Assembly (NCBI RefSeq): GCF_027286305.1
Contig: NZ_CP114599.1
Location: 1,054,001 to 1,118,000, forward strand
Direction of reading: 5' to 3'
Length of the DNA: 64,000 nucleotides
From: Phenylobacterium sp. NIBR 498073
GTDB taxonomy: Bacteria > Pseudomonadota > Alphaproteobacteria > Caulobacterales > Caulobacteraceae
Shown here: positions 24,121 to 32,422 of the stretch, in pieces
How the letters are laid out: every line of letters begins with the position of its first letter
Numbering within the stretch: position 1 is the first letter of the stretch
Position numbers and translations under genes: made by a program
Notes under the pieces: model-generated
Databases searched by the model: none
What the model was told of the DNA's origin: nothing
Seen by the model: only the letters and a program-made list of their open reading frames with translations

Positions 24121-24630
24121 GCCGGCGGCGGGCTGGTCGAACTCCAGGTGCAGCCGCAGGGTGGGCAGGCCGAATTCGTCCTGCTCCTCGCCGACCACGA
24201 CGAAGCCGAGCTTTTCCAGGATGCGCCAGGAGGCGAGGTTGGCCGGGTCGATAGTCGCGTCCACAGCCTCCGCCTCGGGCGAGCAGGCGGCCAGCAGGCC
24301 GCGGGCCGCCTCGGTGGCGTAACCCAGACCCCAGTAGGCGCGGGCGAAGCCGTAGATCAGCTCCAGGCGATTGGGATGCGGCGTGGGGATAAGGCCGACC
24401 CAGCCGATCAGGACGTCGCTGTCGCGCAGCACCACGGCGCGGCTGCCGACCTCGCTGATCTTCAGGCTGGCGGCGGCGTTGTTGATCCAGAGCGCGGTGG
24501 CCGCCCGGCTGAGCGGCACGCCGTCGCCGACATGGGCCATGACCTGCGGATCGGCGGCGATCGCGCAGAGGGCGTCGAGGTCGCTGGTCGCCAGCGGCCG
24601 GAGCCGCAGCCTGGTGGTTTCGAGTATCAC
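24118..24630 (-). CDS. GNAT-family N-acetyltransferase, RimJ/RimL type
   Basis: A 170-residue acetyltransferase starting MILETTRLRLRPL, the standard N-terminus of the RimJ/RimL group. The acetyl-CoA motif is YGFARAYWGLGYATEAARGL (W-G-x-G-Y/A-T-E-A), followed by DATIDPANLASWRILEKLGF (N-x-x-S-x-x-x-L-E-K-x-G-F). The substrate may be a protein N-terminus, an amino acid or a drug; nothing here decides. Its ATG overlaps the stop of the dienelactone hydrolase gene (ATGA), so it is the last gene of a three-gene operon. Confidence 0.85.
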   Translation of the reverse strand: MILETTRLRLRPLATSDLDALCAIAADPQVMAHVGDGVPLSRAATALWINNAAASLKISEVGSRAVVLRDSDVLIGWVGLIPTPHPNRLELIYGFARAYWGLGYATEAARGLLAACSPEAEAVDATIDPANLASWRILEKLGFVVVGEEQDEFGLPTLRLHLEFDQPAAG

Positions 24631-25307
24631 GCCGAACTTCGCCCCCCGCCGTTGTTGGAGAACAGGGCCAGGGTCCGCAGGCGCGCCAGCCGGGCGCTGT
24701 CGGCGTCATAGTCGGCCCGCCGGTCGGACACGAAGCCGTGGCCGGCCGGATAGAGATGGATCGGGATCTCGGGATGGCGCTCGCCGATCTCCTCGACCCG
24801 CTCGGGCGGGATCGAGGCGTCGGTCTTGCCGAAGTGCAGGATGATCGGAACCTTGGGCGTTTCGTCCTTCAGCTCGCTGATCCGCCGGCCGTAGAAGCTG
24901 GCCGCGGCCGAGAGGCCGGTGCAGCGGCAGGCCGCCAGCCAGGTCGCCGCTCCGCCCCAGCAGAAGCCGGTGACAAAGACCGGGGCCTTCAGGGCGTCGA
25001 TGGCGGCCTGGGCGTCGCCGGCCACCTGGTCCCAGGGCGTGGCTTGCGAGTACTCGACGCCCCTGGCGATGGCCGCTTGGCTGTAGTCGGCCTGGAAGCC
25101 CGGCTCGAGGCGGTCGTAGAACGAGGGCGCGATGGTCTCATAGCCGTCGGCGGCGAACGCGTCGGCCAGCTCCCGGATGTGCGCGGTGACCCCGAAGATC
25201 TCCTGGATCAGCAGCAGCCCGCCGCGGCGGGCGTCGGTCGGCCGGGCGTGGTACGCGCCGAGCTCGAAGCCGTCGAAGGGGCTCTTGAGGGTGATCTGCT
25301 CGCCCAT
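24627..25307 (-). CDS. Dienelactone hydrolase family protein (copy 1)
   Basis: A 226-residue alpha/beta hydrolase. The nucleophile elbow is GFCWGG with C116, the acid is D163 in GKTDASIPP and the histidine is H190 in YPAGHGF; E36 in QEIFGV is the residue that activates the cysteine in dienelactone hydrolases. Enzymes of this group open lactones in aromatic-ring degradation, but many act on other esters. A second copy lies 3 bases upstream on the same strand, pointing to tandem duplication. The downstream GNAT gene overlaps its stop. Confidence 0.88.
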   Translation of the reverse strand: MGEQITLKSPFDGFELGAYHARPTDARRGGLLLIQEIFGVTAHIRELADAFAADGYETIAPSFYDRLEPGFQADYSQAAIARGVEYSQATPWDQVAGDAQAAIDALKAPVFVTGFCWGGAATWLAACRCTGLSAAASFYGRRISELKDETPKVPIILHFGKTDASIPPERVEEIGERHPEIPIHLYPAGHGFVSDRRADYDADSARLARLRTLALFSNNGGGRSSA

Positions 25308-25310
25308 GCT

Positions 25311-25979
25311 TCACGCGTTCTCGAACAGCTCGCGGGTGCGGGCGCGGGCGAGGTCGGCGGCCTCTTCGTTGTAGCGCTCGGGGCTGTCGTTGTTGAAGCC
25401 GTGGCCGGCGCCTTCGTAGATGTAGACAGGGACGTCGGGATTGTGTTCGCGCACGGCCTTCTCGACCTCGTCGGCCGGAATCCCAGGATCGGTGTGGCCA
25501 AGGTGGACGATGGTCGGGCAAAGCGGCCGGAGTGCGGCGTTGGCCTGCACGAGGCTGCCATAATAGCTGGAGGCCGCGGCGATTCCCTCGACCTTGGCCG
25601 CGGTCAGCCAGGTGAGCGAGCCGCCGTAGCAATAGCCGACCACGAACACCTTGCCGCGTTCGGCCAGGAAGTCGCGGCAGGCGGCGATGTCGGTGAGCGC
25701 CTGGTCCAGCGGCGTGGCGCGCGCGTGGGCGACGCCGGCGGTCATGCCCGCGGCGTCGTGGGCGGCGGTGAAATGGCGTTCGCGGCGGTCGTAGAGCGAG
25801 GGGGCGATGGCCTCGTAGCCGGCCTTGGCCCAGCGTTCGACGTCGGCGCGGATGTGCCGGTCGATGCCGAAGATTTCCTGAAGCACGATGACCCCGCCCT
25901 TGCGCGGGGTGAAGGCCTGCTCGTGGTAGGCCGAAAAGTCGAAACCGTCCGCGCCCCGAAGGGTGATCGTCTCGCCCAT
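25311..25979 (-). CDS. Dienelactone hydrolase family protein (copy 2)
   Basis: A 222-residue alpha/beta hydrolase, paralogous to its downstream neighbour. Active-site residues are E35 (LQEIFGI), C117 (GYCYGG), D164 (GHTDPGIP) and H193 (GAGHGF). GGGAGA precedes the ATG at 25979, and this gene leads the operon. Both copies keep all catalytic residues, so neither looks decayed; they probably differ in substrate. Confidence 0.88.
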   Translation of the reverse strand: MGETITLRGADGFDFSAYHEQAFTPRKGGVIVLQEIFGIDRHIRADVERWAKAGYEAIAPSLYDRRERHFTAAHDAAGMTAGVAHARATPLDQALTDIAACRDFLAERGKVFVVGYCYGGSLTWLTAAKVEGIAAASSYYGSLVQANAALRPLCPTIVHLGHTDPGIPADEVEKAVREHNPDVPVYIYEGAGHGFNNDSPERYNEEAADLARARTRELFENA

Positions 25980-26059
25980 GCGTTTCTCCCGTCTTGTTAG
26001 ACGCGAGCTAAGCAGAGAACCACAGCGCGGGGGAGGGATAGCGGCGCGGAAAGTCGCGC

Positions 26060-26100
26060 CGCACCTGGTTTCTCCTCTCCCCGGGGGGAGAGGGAACGCA
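26060..26100. repeat. Family C hairpin
   Basis: The block CTCCTCTCCCCGGGGGGAGA with flanking GGG is an inverted repeat of the family C type. It lies in the gap between ychF and the dienelactone hydrolase operon. Confidence 0.5.
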
Positions 26101-26111
26101 TCGTGTGGGCC

Positions 26112-27209
26112 TCAGACGTTGAAGCGGAAGTTCATCACGTCGCCGTCCTTGACGACGTATTCCTTGCCTTCGGCCCGCAGCTTGCCGGCGTCACGGGCTC
26201 CGGCCTCGCCCTTGAGGTTCACATAGTCCTCGTAGGCGATGGTTTCGGCGCGGATGAAGCCCTTTTCGAAGTCGGTGTGGATCACGCCGGCCGCCTGCGG
26301 GGCGGTGTCGCCCTTGTGGATGGTCCAGGCGCGGGCTTCCTTGGGGCCGACCGTGAAATAGGTCTGCAGGCCCAGCAGGTGGTAGGCCTCGCGGATCAGC
26401 TTGTTGAGGCCCGGCTCGGTCAGGCCGAGGGTTTCCAGGAATTCGGCGCGTTCGGCCTCGTCCAGCAGGGCGATTTCGCTCTCGATCTGGGCCGAGATCA
26501 CCACATGGTCGGCGCCGTCGCGCTTGGCGCGCTCGGCGACCTGGTTCGACAATTCGTTGCCGGTGGCGGCCGAGGCTTCGTCGACGTTGGAGACGTAGAG
26601 CGCCGGCTTGGAGGTCAGCAGCTGCAGCATCCGCCAGGCCTTGTCGTCCTCGGCGGAAACCTGCGCCTTGCGGGCCGGGCGGCCGGCGTTGAGTTCGGCC
26701 AGGGCGACATTGACCAGGCGCAGGGTCTGGGCGCTTTCCTTGTCGCCGGTCTTGGCGCGCTTTTCGAGGTTGGCGACGCGCTTTTCGAGGCTCTCGAGGT
26801 CGGCGAGCATCAGCTCGGTCTCGATGGTCTCCAGGTCGGCGAGCGGGTCGATCTTGCCTTCGACGTGGGTGATGTCGTCGTCGATGAAGCAGCGGGCGAC
26901 GAAGGCCACGGCGTCGCAGTCGCGGATGTTGGCCAGGAACTGGTTGCCCAGGCCCTCACCCTTGGAGGCGCCGCGCACCAGGCCGGCGATGTCGACGAAG
27001 TTCATCCGCGCCGGAATGATCTCCTTGGACGGGATGACCGCGGCCAGGGCGGTCAGGCGCGGCTCGGGCACGGCCACGTCGCCGGTGTTCGGCTCGATGG
27101 TGCAGAACGGATAGTTGGCGGCCTGGGCCGCGGCCGTCTGGGTGAGCGCGTTGAAGAGGGTCGACTTGCCGACGTTGGGCAGGCCGACGATCGCGACTTT
27201 GAGAGCCAT
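26112..27209 (-). CDS. ychF: Redox-regulated ATPase YchF
   Basis: A 365-residue Obg-family P-loop protein that hydrolyses ATP rather than GTP and associates with ribosomes. The Walker A motif is GLPNVGKST (residues 8-16); the base-specificity segment is Y-V-S-N-V-D-E (N-x-x-E, the YchF form, in place of NKxD). A coiled-coil region and the C-terminal TGS domain (ending DVMNFRFNV) complete the known layout. It lies downstream of pth, the usual order, though about 280 bp of repeats separate them. Confidence 0.96.
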   Translation of the reverse strand: MALKVAIVGLPNVGKSTLFNALTQTAAAQAANYPFCTIEPNTGDVAVPEPRLTALAAVIPSKEIIPARMNFVDIAGLVRGASKGEGLGNQFLANIRDCDAVAFVARCFIDDDITHVEGKIDPLADLETIETELMLADLESLEKRVANLEKRAKTGDKESAQTLRLVNVALAELNAGRPARKAQVSAEDDKAWRMLQLLTSKPALYVSNVDEASAATGNELSNQVAERAKRDGADHVVISAQIESEIALLDEAERAEFLETLGLTEPGLNKLIREAYHLLGLQTYFTVGPKEARAWTIHKGDTAPQAAGVIHTDFEKGFIRAETIAYEDYVNLKGEAGARDAGKLRAEGKEYVVKDGDVMNFRFNV

Positions 27210-27329
27210 GGGGAGAGCTGTTCCTGAAATTCGAGCCGGCGACCTAGCACGTTAGGGGGCAAGGCCCAAGGGGCGGGGGCTTCCGGCCGTAGATCCTCCC
27301 GCTCTGGGGCGGGCGGCTGGAGGGGAGCG

Positions 27330-27480
27330 TCTGGAACGGCTCCCTCGCCCCCTTGGGGGGAGAGGGCTGGGGTGAGGGGGACTGTTGACTCAGCAGAGCG
27401 CCGCTCCGCGCCGTCAACCCCTCACCTAACCTCTCCCCTCAAGCTGGGAGAGGAACTGGCATTGCTGCCTCCGGGGGGAG
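27330..27480. repeat. Family C hairpin repeats between pth and ychF
   Basis: Two hairpins: CCTCGCCCCCTTGGGGGGAG at about 27344-27363, and CTCTCCCCTCAAGCTGGGAG at about 27433-27453. Surrounding CCCCTCACC and GGTGAGGGG segments pair at larger distance. They fill most of the 277-bp gap between pth and ychF and may end or weaken read-through. Confidence 0.65.
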
Positions 27481-27487
27481 AAGCGCG

Positions 27488-28099
27488 TTAGGCGCGGCCT
27501 CTGGGCACGTCGCTCTTGTCGGCGGGGGCCAGGCGCATGACCTCGGTCTGGTATTTCTCGTCCTCGCCCTCGGCGAGCAGGGGGGCGGCGTCGGCGAGCG
27601 CGCGCAGCAGCGCCTCGACCCAGGCCTGATCGACCTTGTGGAAGTCGGAAAGCACGTGGCCCTGGACGCGGTCCTTGTGGCCCGGGTGGCCGACGCCGAG
27701 GCGGGCTCGGCGGAAGTCGGGGCCGATATGGGCGGTGAGCGAGCGCACGCCGTTGTTGCCGGCCGCGCCGCCGCCCAGCTTCATGCGGAAGCGGCGAGGC
27801 GCCATGTCGATCTCGTCGTAGAACAGCACGAGGTCGGCAGGCTTGAGCTTGTAGAACTTCAACGCCTCGGCCACGGAGCGGCCGCTCTCGTTGTAGTAGG
27901 TCTGAGGCTTGAGGATCAGGGTGCGGACCGGGCCGCTGGGGGTTTCGATCTCACCCTCGCGTACGAGGGCGGAGAAACGGGATCGTTCGGGACCGAAGCG
28001 CCAGCGGCGCGCGATCTCGTCAACGGCCATGAAGCCGATGTTGTGCCGGTTGCCCGCATAGCGGGCTCCCGGGTTGCCCTGGCCGGCCAGGACGAGCAT
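27488..28099 (-). CDS. pth: Peptidyl-tRNA hydrolase
   Basis: A 203-residue enzyme that releases tRNA from peptidyl-tRNA dropped by the ribosome. The N-terminal GQGNPGARYAGNRHNIGF contains the catalytic histidine (R-H-N) and the conserved asparagine (G-N-P-G). Further family blocks are PQTYYNESGRSV, L-V-L-F-Y-D-E-I-D and GGGAAGNNGVRSL. A C-terminal tail of about 20 residues is charged and not conserved. It begins 29 bases after rplY and is probably co-transcribed with it. Confidence 0.95.
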   Translation of the reverse strand: MLVLAGQGNPGARYAGNRHNIGFMAVDEIARRWRFGPERSRFSALVREGEIETPSGPVRTLILKPQTYYNESGRSVAEALKFYKLKPADLVLFYDEIDMAPRRFRMKLGGGAAGNNGVRSLTAHIGPDFRRARLGVGHPGHKDRVQGHVLSDFHKVDQAWVEALLRALADAAPLLAEGEDEKYQTEVMRLAPADKSDVPRGRA

Positions 28100-28128
28100 G
28101 CGCTGCCCCCTAACCGGCCGTCAGGGAC

Positions 28129-28737
28129 TTAGCCTTCGGCTTCGCCGGCGGCTTCTTCAGCGGCTTCCGAGGCGCTCGCGGCCGAACCGGCGATGGTGGC
28201 GATCACGAAATCGCGGTCGACGGTCGCGGTGACGCCCTTCGGCAGCTCGAAGGCGCCGATGCGGATGGTGTCGCCGATTTCCAGGCCGGTCAGGTCGAAG
28301 ACCAGCTCTTCCGGAATGGCGTCGGCCGGGCAGGCCAGCTCGACTTCGTGACGGACGACGTTCAGCGTGCCGCCCTTCTTCAGGCCGGGCGAGGCTTCCT
28401 GGTTCTTGAAGTGAACCGGGACCGAGATCTTGATCGTCTGGTGCGCGTCGACGCGGAACAGGTCGAAGTGCATCGGCTCGTCGGTCACCGGGTGCATGTC
28501 GACGACCTTGGCGATCACCGGCTGGGTTTCATTGCCGTGCTTCAGGGTCACCAGGTGGCCCAGCAGCTTGCCGGTGTAGAGCGCCTTGCGGAACTCGTTC
28601 GACTTGACGGTGATCGCCACGGGATCCTTGTCGCCGCCGTACAGCACGCCGGGGACCAGACCCTCACGACGGGCGGCGCGCGCACCACCGGTTCCAATGC
28701 GCTCGCGCAGTTCAACGTTCAGGATGATATCGGCCAT
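28129..28737 (-). CDS. rplY: 50S ribosomal protein L25 (general stress protein CTC form)
   Basis: A 202-residue 5S-rRNA-binding protein of the large subunit. The N-terminal L25 domain (ELRERIGTGGARAARREG, then VPGVLYGG) is followed by the C-terminal beta domain of the CTC type, and an Ala/Glu-rich tail. It precedes pth, the usual order prs-rplY-pth-ychF. A 9-bp hairpin CGCCGCGCG / CGCGCGGCG (28782-28759) followed by a short T-rich stretch lies in its leader and could regulate expression. Confidence 0.95.
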   Translation of the reverse strand: MADIILNVELRERIGTGGARAARREGLVPGVLYGGDKDPVAITVKSNEFRKALYTGKLLGHLVTLKHGNETQPVIAKVVDMHPVTDEPMHFDLFRVDAHQTIKISVPVHFKNQEASPGLKKGGTLNVVRHEVELACPADAIPEELVFDLTGLEIGDTIRIGAFELPKGVTATVDRDFVIATIAGSAASASEAAEEAAGEAEG

Positions 28738-28815
28738 GGCCTCGCCTCAAAACGAAGCCGCCGCGCGAAGACCCGCGCGGCGACGGAACGACCCGTAAGG
28801 GCCGAAAGGTGCGCG

Positions 28816-28844
28816 TAGATACACAAAACCCCCGCCCGTGGCAA
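28816..28844 (-). promoter_or_regulatory. Candidate rplY promoter inside a terminator
   Basis: On the minus strand TTGCCA (28844-28839) and TATCTA (28821-28816) are 17 bases apart. The -35 box would lie in the loop and arm of the upstream gene's terminator. Assigned by match to a -35/-10 pattern and by the need for a start point before rplY; no direct proof. Confidence 0.35.
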
Positions 28845-28855
28845 CGGGCTGGGGG
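28825..28855 (-). terminator. Terminator of the lipoprotein gene
   Basis: On the minus strand, CCCCC and GCCCGT pair with ACGGGC and GGGGG around a 4-base loop with one bulged base, followed by TTTT. It starts 9 bases after the stop at 28864. Confidence 0.85.
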
Positions 28856-28863
28856 AAGGATTT

Positions 28864-29907
28864 CTAACCCTTTTTCGCCGGCTTCTTCGTCGCAGGCTTC
28901 TTGGCCGGGGTCGGCTTGTAGCTGGCGTTCTCGCGAACGGTCGGCACGAAGCGCGGTTCGAACGGCTCGGGCTGGCCCGAGGCTTTGATGACGCAACGGG
29001 CGGTGTCCATCATCGCGTGCTGGCCCAGGCAGAAGACGTCCTCGTAGTGCGGCTTGGACACGGCCAGGCACTGGTAGAGGTTCAGCTTGGCCATGTTGGC
29101 GCAGGAGGCGACGTTCGGCTCGACCATGATGGCGTTGAGCGTGGCGACGTTCGGTTCGCTGGCCTCGCCGAGCACGGCCAGGGCGGCGACGGCGAGACTG
29201 CGAATCACCGCCGGGGTGAACGGCGGGGCGGCCGAGGTTCCGGTGACGCCGAGCGGCTGGGCGCCGGCGATCGCCTGCTGCAGGCGGGTGGTCTGGGCGA
29301 GGTCGCCGGCGGCGGGGGTCGAGCCGAGCAGCTTGGCCTGGGACAGGCGCGCGTCGCGGCCGACGACGTCGGCCTTGGACCAGGACTGCTTCTGCACGTC
29401 GTAGGCGGCCTGCTTCACGGTCTTGCCGGCCTGGTAGAACTTGTTTCCGTCCTCGCCGAGGGCGGCGATCACGGCGCCGGCGCCGCTGGACGAGCCGGGC
29501 AGGCCGACCACGTAGGCCGGGTCCTTCATGATCTCGTAGGCGATCTGCTGGCGTTGGGCGGCGGCGCCCGCGTACTGCCGGACGCCGGCGACGAAGGTCG
29601 GGTCCTGCAGGGCGACGATGGCCCCATAGGCGATGGCGCCCTTCAGGAACTGCTTGGGCTCATAGGAGGCGGCGACCTTCAGCCCCTCGGCGACCATCTG
29701 GCCGTCGACGAACGCAGGCGAGATCGCGGCGGCCTTGTCCACATAGTAGCGGTAGGCCGAAGCCTGCTCGATGACGCTGGGCGCCAGGCTCACGGCCGGG
29801 GCCGGCGGCTCCGCCGGCTTGGGCGGCGGCGGCTCGGCGCACGAGGCCAGAATTGTGGCGAATGCGATAGCGACGGCCGTCAGGCCCGCGCGAGAAGCCG
29901 AAATCAT
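28864..29907 (-). CDS. Hypothetical lipoprotein, 347 aa
   Basis: Function not recognised. The N-terminus is a lipoprotein signal with lipobox LASC (C22) followed by AEPPPPKPAEPPAP, a Pro-rich linker. The body is helical and Ala-rich, with repeated PSVIEQASAYRYYVDKAA-like segments and four cysteines near the C-terminus (region NVASCANMAKLNLYQC and VFCLGQ). The tail is Lys/Pro-rich (KKPATKKPAKKG), a pattern often seen in proteins that touch peptidoglycan or DNA. It interrupts the usual prs-rplY order. Confidence 0.75.
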   Translation of the reverse strand: MISASRAGLTAVAIAFATILASCAEPPPPKPAEPPAPAVSLAPSVIEQASAYRYYVDKAAAISPAFVDGQMVAEGLKVAASYEPKQFLKGAIAYGAIVALQDPTFVAGVRQYAGAAAQRQQIAYEIMKDPAYVVGLPGSSSGAGAVIAALGEDGNKFYQAGKTVKQAAYDVQKQSWSKADVVGRDARLSQAKLLGSTPAAGDLAQTTRLQQAIAGAQPLGVTGTSAAPPFTPAVIRSLAVAALAVLGEASEPNVATLNAIMVEPNVASCANMAKLNLYQCLAVSKPHYEDVFCLGQHAMMDTARCVIKASGQPEPFEPRFVPTVRENASYKPTPAKKPATKKPAKKG

Positions 29908-30175
29908 CCAGTGCCTTCCCCAGGATATAAGGCGTGGGAGCCTAGTCCCTCCAGCGGGCGAGAATGTGACCGCGAGGGGTTAACGAGGCTTAACCAAACC
30001 GAGGCTCAGTCAGGGTCTGACGCTTTTGTGACCTGTCGCGCCGACCAGGGCGGGAACATAGGATCAGGCCGGCGGGCGGTCGATGACCGCCGCGGCGGTG
30101 GGCCGTTTAGCCGCGGGCGCGTCGGGGCCGACGGCCAGGCCGCGGCGGCGCGAAGGCCGCCGCAGATCGTCCAGG
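29908..30175. other. Gap between lipoprotein gene and prs: no gene seen
   Basis: This 268-bp gap contains a GC-rich stretch with short inverted repeats (GGCGGTCGATGACCGCC near 30075) and no open frame with a plausible ribosome site. It presumably holds the lipoprotein gene's promoter and the end of the prs transcript. Confidence 0.4.
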
Positions 30176-31111
30176 TCAGTCAAAGAGCTTGGAGACCGAC
30201 TCTTCGTTGGCGATGCGGCGGATGGCTTCGCCCAGCAGCTTGTCGCAGCTGACGTAGCGGATCTTGCCGCCTTCGAGGGCGCGGTCGGGGGCCGGGATGG
30301 AGTCGGTCATCACCAGCTCCTTGAGCACCGAGCCGTTGACCCGTTCGACCGCCGCGCCGGACATCACGCCGTGGGTGACATAGGCCGAGACCTCGGTCGC
30401 GCCTGCGTCGATCAGCGCCTGGGCGGCGTTGCAGAGCGTGCCGCCGCCGTCGATCATGTCGTCGAACAGGATGCAGCGGCGGCCGTCGACGTCGCCGATG
30501 ACGTTGGCGACTTCGCTCTTGCCGGGGCCCGAGCGGCGCTTGTCGACGATGGCCAACTCGGCGTTGAGGCGCGAGGCGACGGCCAGGGCGCGGACCACGC
30601 CGCCGACGTCCGGCGAGACGATCATGATCTCGGACGGCTTCTCGTAGTTTTCCTTGATGTCGGTGGCCAGCAACGGCGCCGAGATCAGGTTGTCGGTCGG
30701 GATGTCGAAGAAGCCTTGGATCTGGCCGGAGTGCAGGTCCATGGTCAGGACCCGGTCGGCGCCGGCGCGCTCGATCAGGTTGGCGACCAGCTTGGCCGAG
30801 ATCGGCGTGCGGCCGCCGGTCTTACGGTCCTGACGGGCGTAGCCGAAATAGGGCATCACCGCGGTTATCCGCCGGGCCGAGGCGCGTTTCAGCGCGTCGA
30901 TGCAGACCAGCAGCTCCATCAGGTTGTCGTTGGCGGGATAGTTGGTCGACTGAAGGATGAAGACGTCCTCGCCGCGGACATTTTCGTCGATGGTCACCCA
31001 GACCTCGTTGTCGGCGAAGCGCTTGACCTGCGCGCGGGTGAGGGGGAGGTCGAGGCGCGAGGCGACAGCCTCCGCCAGCGCACGGTTGGAGTTGCCAGCC
31101 AGCAGCTTCAT
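30176..31111 (-). CDS. prs: Ribose-phosphate pyrophosphokinase
   Basis: A 311-residue PRPP synthase, which makes 5-phosphoribosyl 1-pyrophosphate from ribose 5-phosphate and ATP. The N-terminus [17 protein letters not shown], the [13 protein letters not shown] flexible loop, the [14 protein letters not shown] metal/ATP block and the PRPP loop [11 protein letters not shown] are all present. The start at 31111 is set by the family N-terminus; the open frame continues far upstream (to 33607) but that part is an antisense artefact. It normally leads the rplY-pth-ychF group. Confidence 0.96.
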   Translation of the reverse strand: MKLLAGNSNRALAEAVASRLDLPLTRAQVKRFADNEVWVTIDENVRGEDVFILQSTNYPANDNLMELLVCIDALKRASARRITAVMPYFGYARQDRKTGGRTPISAKLVANLIERAGADRVLTMDLHSGQIQGFFDIPTDNLISAPLLATDIKENYEKPSEIMIVSPDVGGVVRALAVASRLNAELAIVDKRRSGPGKSEVANVIGDVDGRRCILFDDMIDGGGTLCNAAQALIDAGATEVSAYVTHGVMSGAAVERVNGSVLKELVMTDSIPAPDRALEGGKIRYVSCDKLLGEAIRRIANEESVSKLFD

Positions 31112-31270
31112 CGGTCCCCCAGGGGCAGGTATCGGTAATTGCCGGGCTTTTAGCAGGCGAGGGCCGGGGGGCAAGGGCTCAGAACAGCGCAGGACGAGAT
31201 CGCATAACAATCTTGCGGGTTGGCAGGGTTCGTCTCGCGGCGTGGCGACGCTTGGTTTACGTTGCGCGCC

Positions 31271-32347
31271 ATGCCCAAAATCGGACTCCCGGCCTGGACC
31301 TGGCTCTCCCCCATCATCGGCTCGCTGCTGCTTTTCGGATCTAAGCTCGGCGGGCCGTACGACATAGTTCTGGCGATCGGCCTGGTGGCCTGCGTCCTGG
31401 CTGCGGTCCACCATGCCGAAGTGGTGGCCCACAAGATCGGCGAGCCCTACGGCACACTGGTGCTGGCGGTCGCGGTGACGGTGATCGAGGTTTCGCTGAT
31501 CGTCTCCCTGATGCTGTCCAGCGGCCCGGCCGGCGCGGGGCTTGCCCGCGACACGGTGTTCGCCGCGATCATGATCATCCTCAATGGCCTGGTGGGTCTG
31601 TGCCTGTTGCTCGGCGGCGCGCGCCACATGGAGCAGCGTTATGGCCAGGCCGGGGTCAGCGCGGCGCTGGCGACCCTGGCGGCGCTCGCGGTGCTGACCA
31701 TGGTGCTGCCCAACTACACGACCTCGGCCGCCGGCCCGGTCTATTCGAACAGCCAACTGGCCTTCGTCGGCCTGGTGTCGCTGGTGCTCTACGGAACCTT
31801 CGTGCTGGTGCAGACCATGCGCCACCGCGACTACTTCCTGCCGACCGGCGCAGCGGCCCACGACGAGGAGGCCCACGCCGCGCCGCCGACCGCCCTGGCG
31901 GCCTGGGTGAGCCTGGGTCTGCTGGTGGTGGCGCTGGTGGCCGTGGTGCTGCTCGCCAAGGCGCTGGCCCCGACGCTGGAGGCCGCGGTCGCCAACGCCG
32001 GCGCGCCCAAGGCGGTGGTCGGGGTGATCATCGCGGCCCTGGTGCTGGCGCCCGAGAGCCTGGCCGCCGTGCGCGCGGCGCGGGCCGACCGTCTGCAGAC
32101 CAGCCTCAACCTGGCTCTCGGCTCGGCGCTGGCCTCGATCGGCCTGACCATCCCGGTGGTGGCGGTCGTCTCGCTGGTGATGGGCTGGCCGCTGTCGCTG
32201 GGTCTCGACGCCAAGGCCATGGTTCTGCTGATGCTGACCTTGCTGGTCACGACCCTGTCGCTGGCCACCGGCCGCACCACGGTGCTGCAGGGCGTCGTGC
32301 ACCTGGTGCTGTTCGCGGTCTACTTGTTCACGACAATTGTGCCTTGA
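31271..32347 (+). CDS. Ca2+/H+ antiporter-like protein (ChaA/CaxA type)
   Basis: A 358-residue membrane protein with about 11 helices. Two internally related halves carry the conserved acidic motifs of the CaCA superfamily: [20 protein letters not shown] in the first, and [19 protein letters not shown] with [13 protein letters not shown] in the second. The layout matches ChaA-type sodium/calcium-proton antiporters. It would help calcium, sodium or potassium exit at alkaline pH. The ATG at 31271 is preferred over an in-frame upstream start. The MscS-type channel gene follows 75 bases downstream. Confidence 0.85.
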   Translation: MPKIGLPAWTWLSPIIGSLLLFGSKLGGPYDIVLAIGLVACVLAAVHHAEVVAHKIGEPYGTLVLAVAVTVIEVSLIVSLMLSSGPAGAGLARDTVFAAIMIILNGLVGLCLLLGGARHMEQRYGQAGVSAALATLAALAVLTMVLPNYTTSAAGPVYSNSQLAFVGLVSLVLYGTFVLVQTMRHRDYFLPTGAAAHDEEAHAAPPTALAAWVSLGLLVVALVAVVLLAKALAPTLEAAVANAGAPKAVVGVIIAALVLAPESLAAVRAARADRLQTSLNLALGSALASIGLTIPVVAVVSLVMGWPLSLGLDAKAMVLLMLTLLVTTLSLATGRTTVLQGVVHLVLFAVYLFTTIVP

Positions 32348-32422
32348 TCCATTCCTGAGCTGTCGCGTTTGTTGACGGACCCAGGCCGGCGCGGCCGGCG
32401 CAAGTTCGAGAATAATCGAGAC

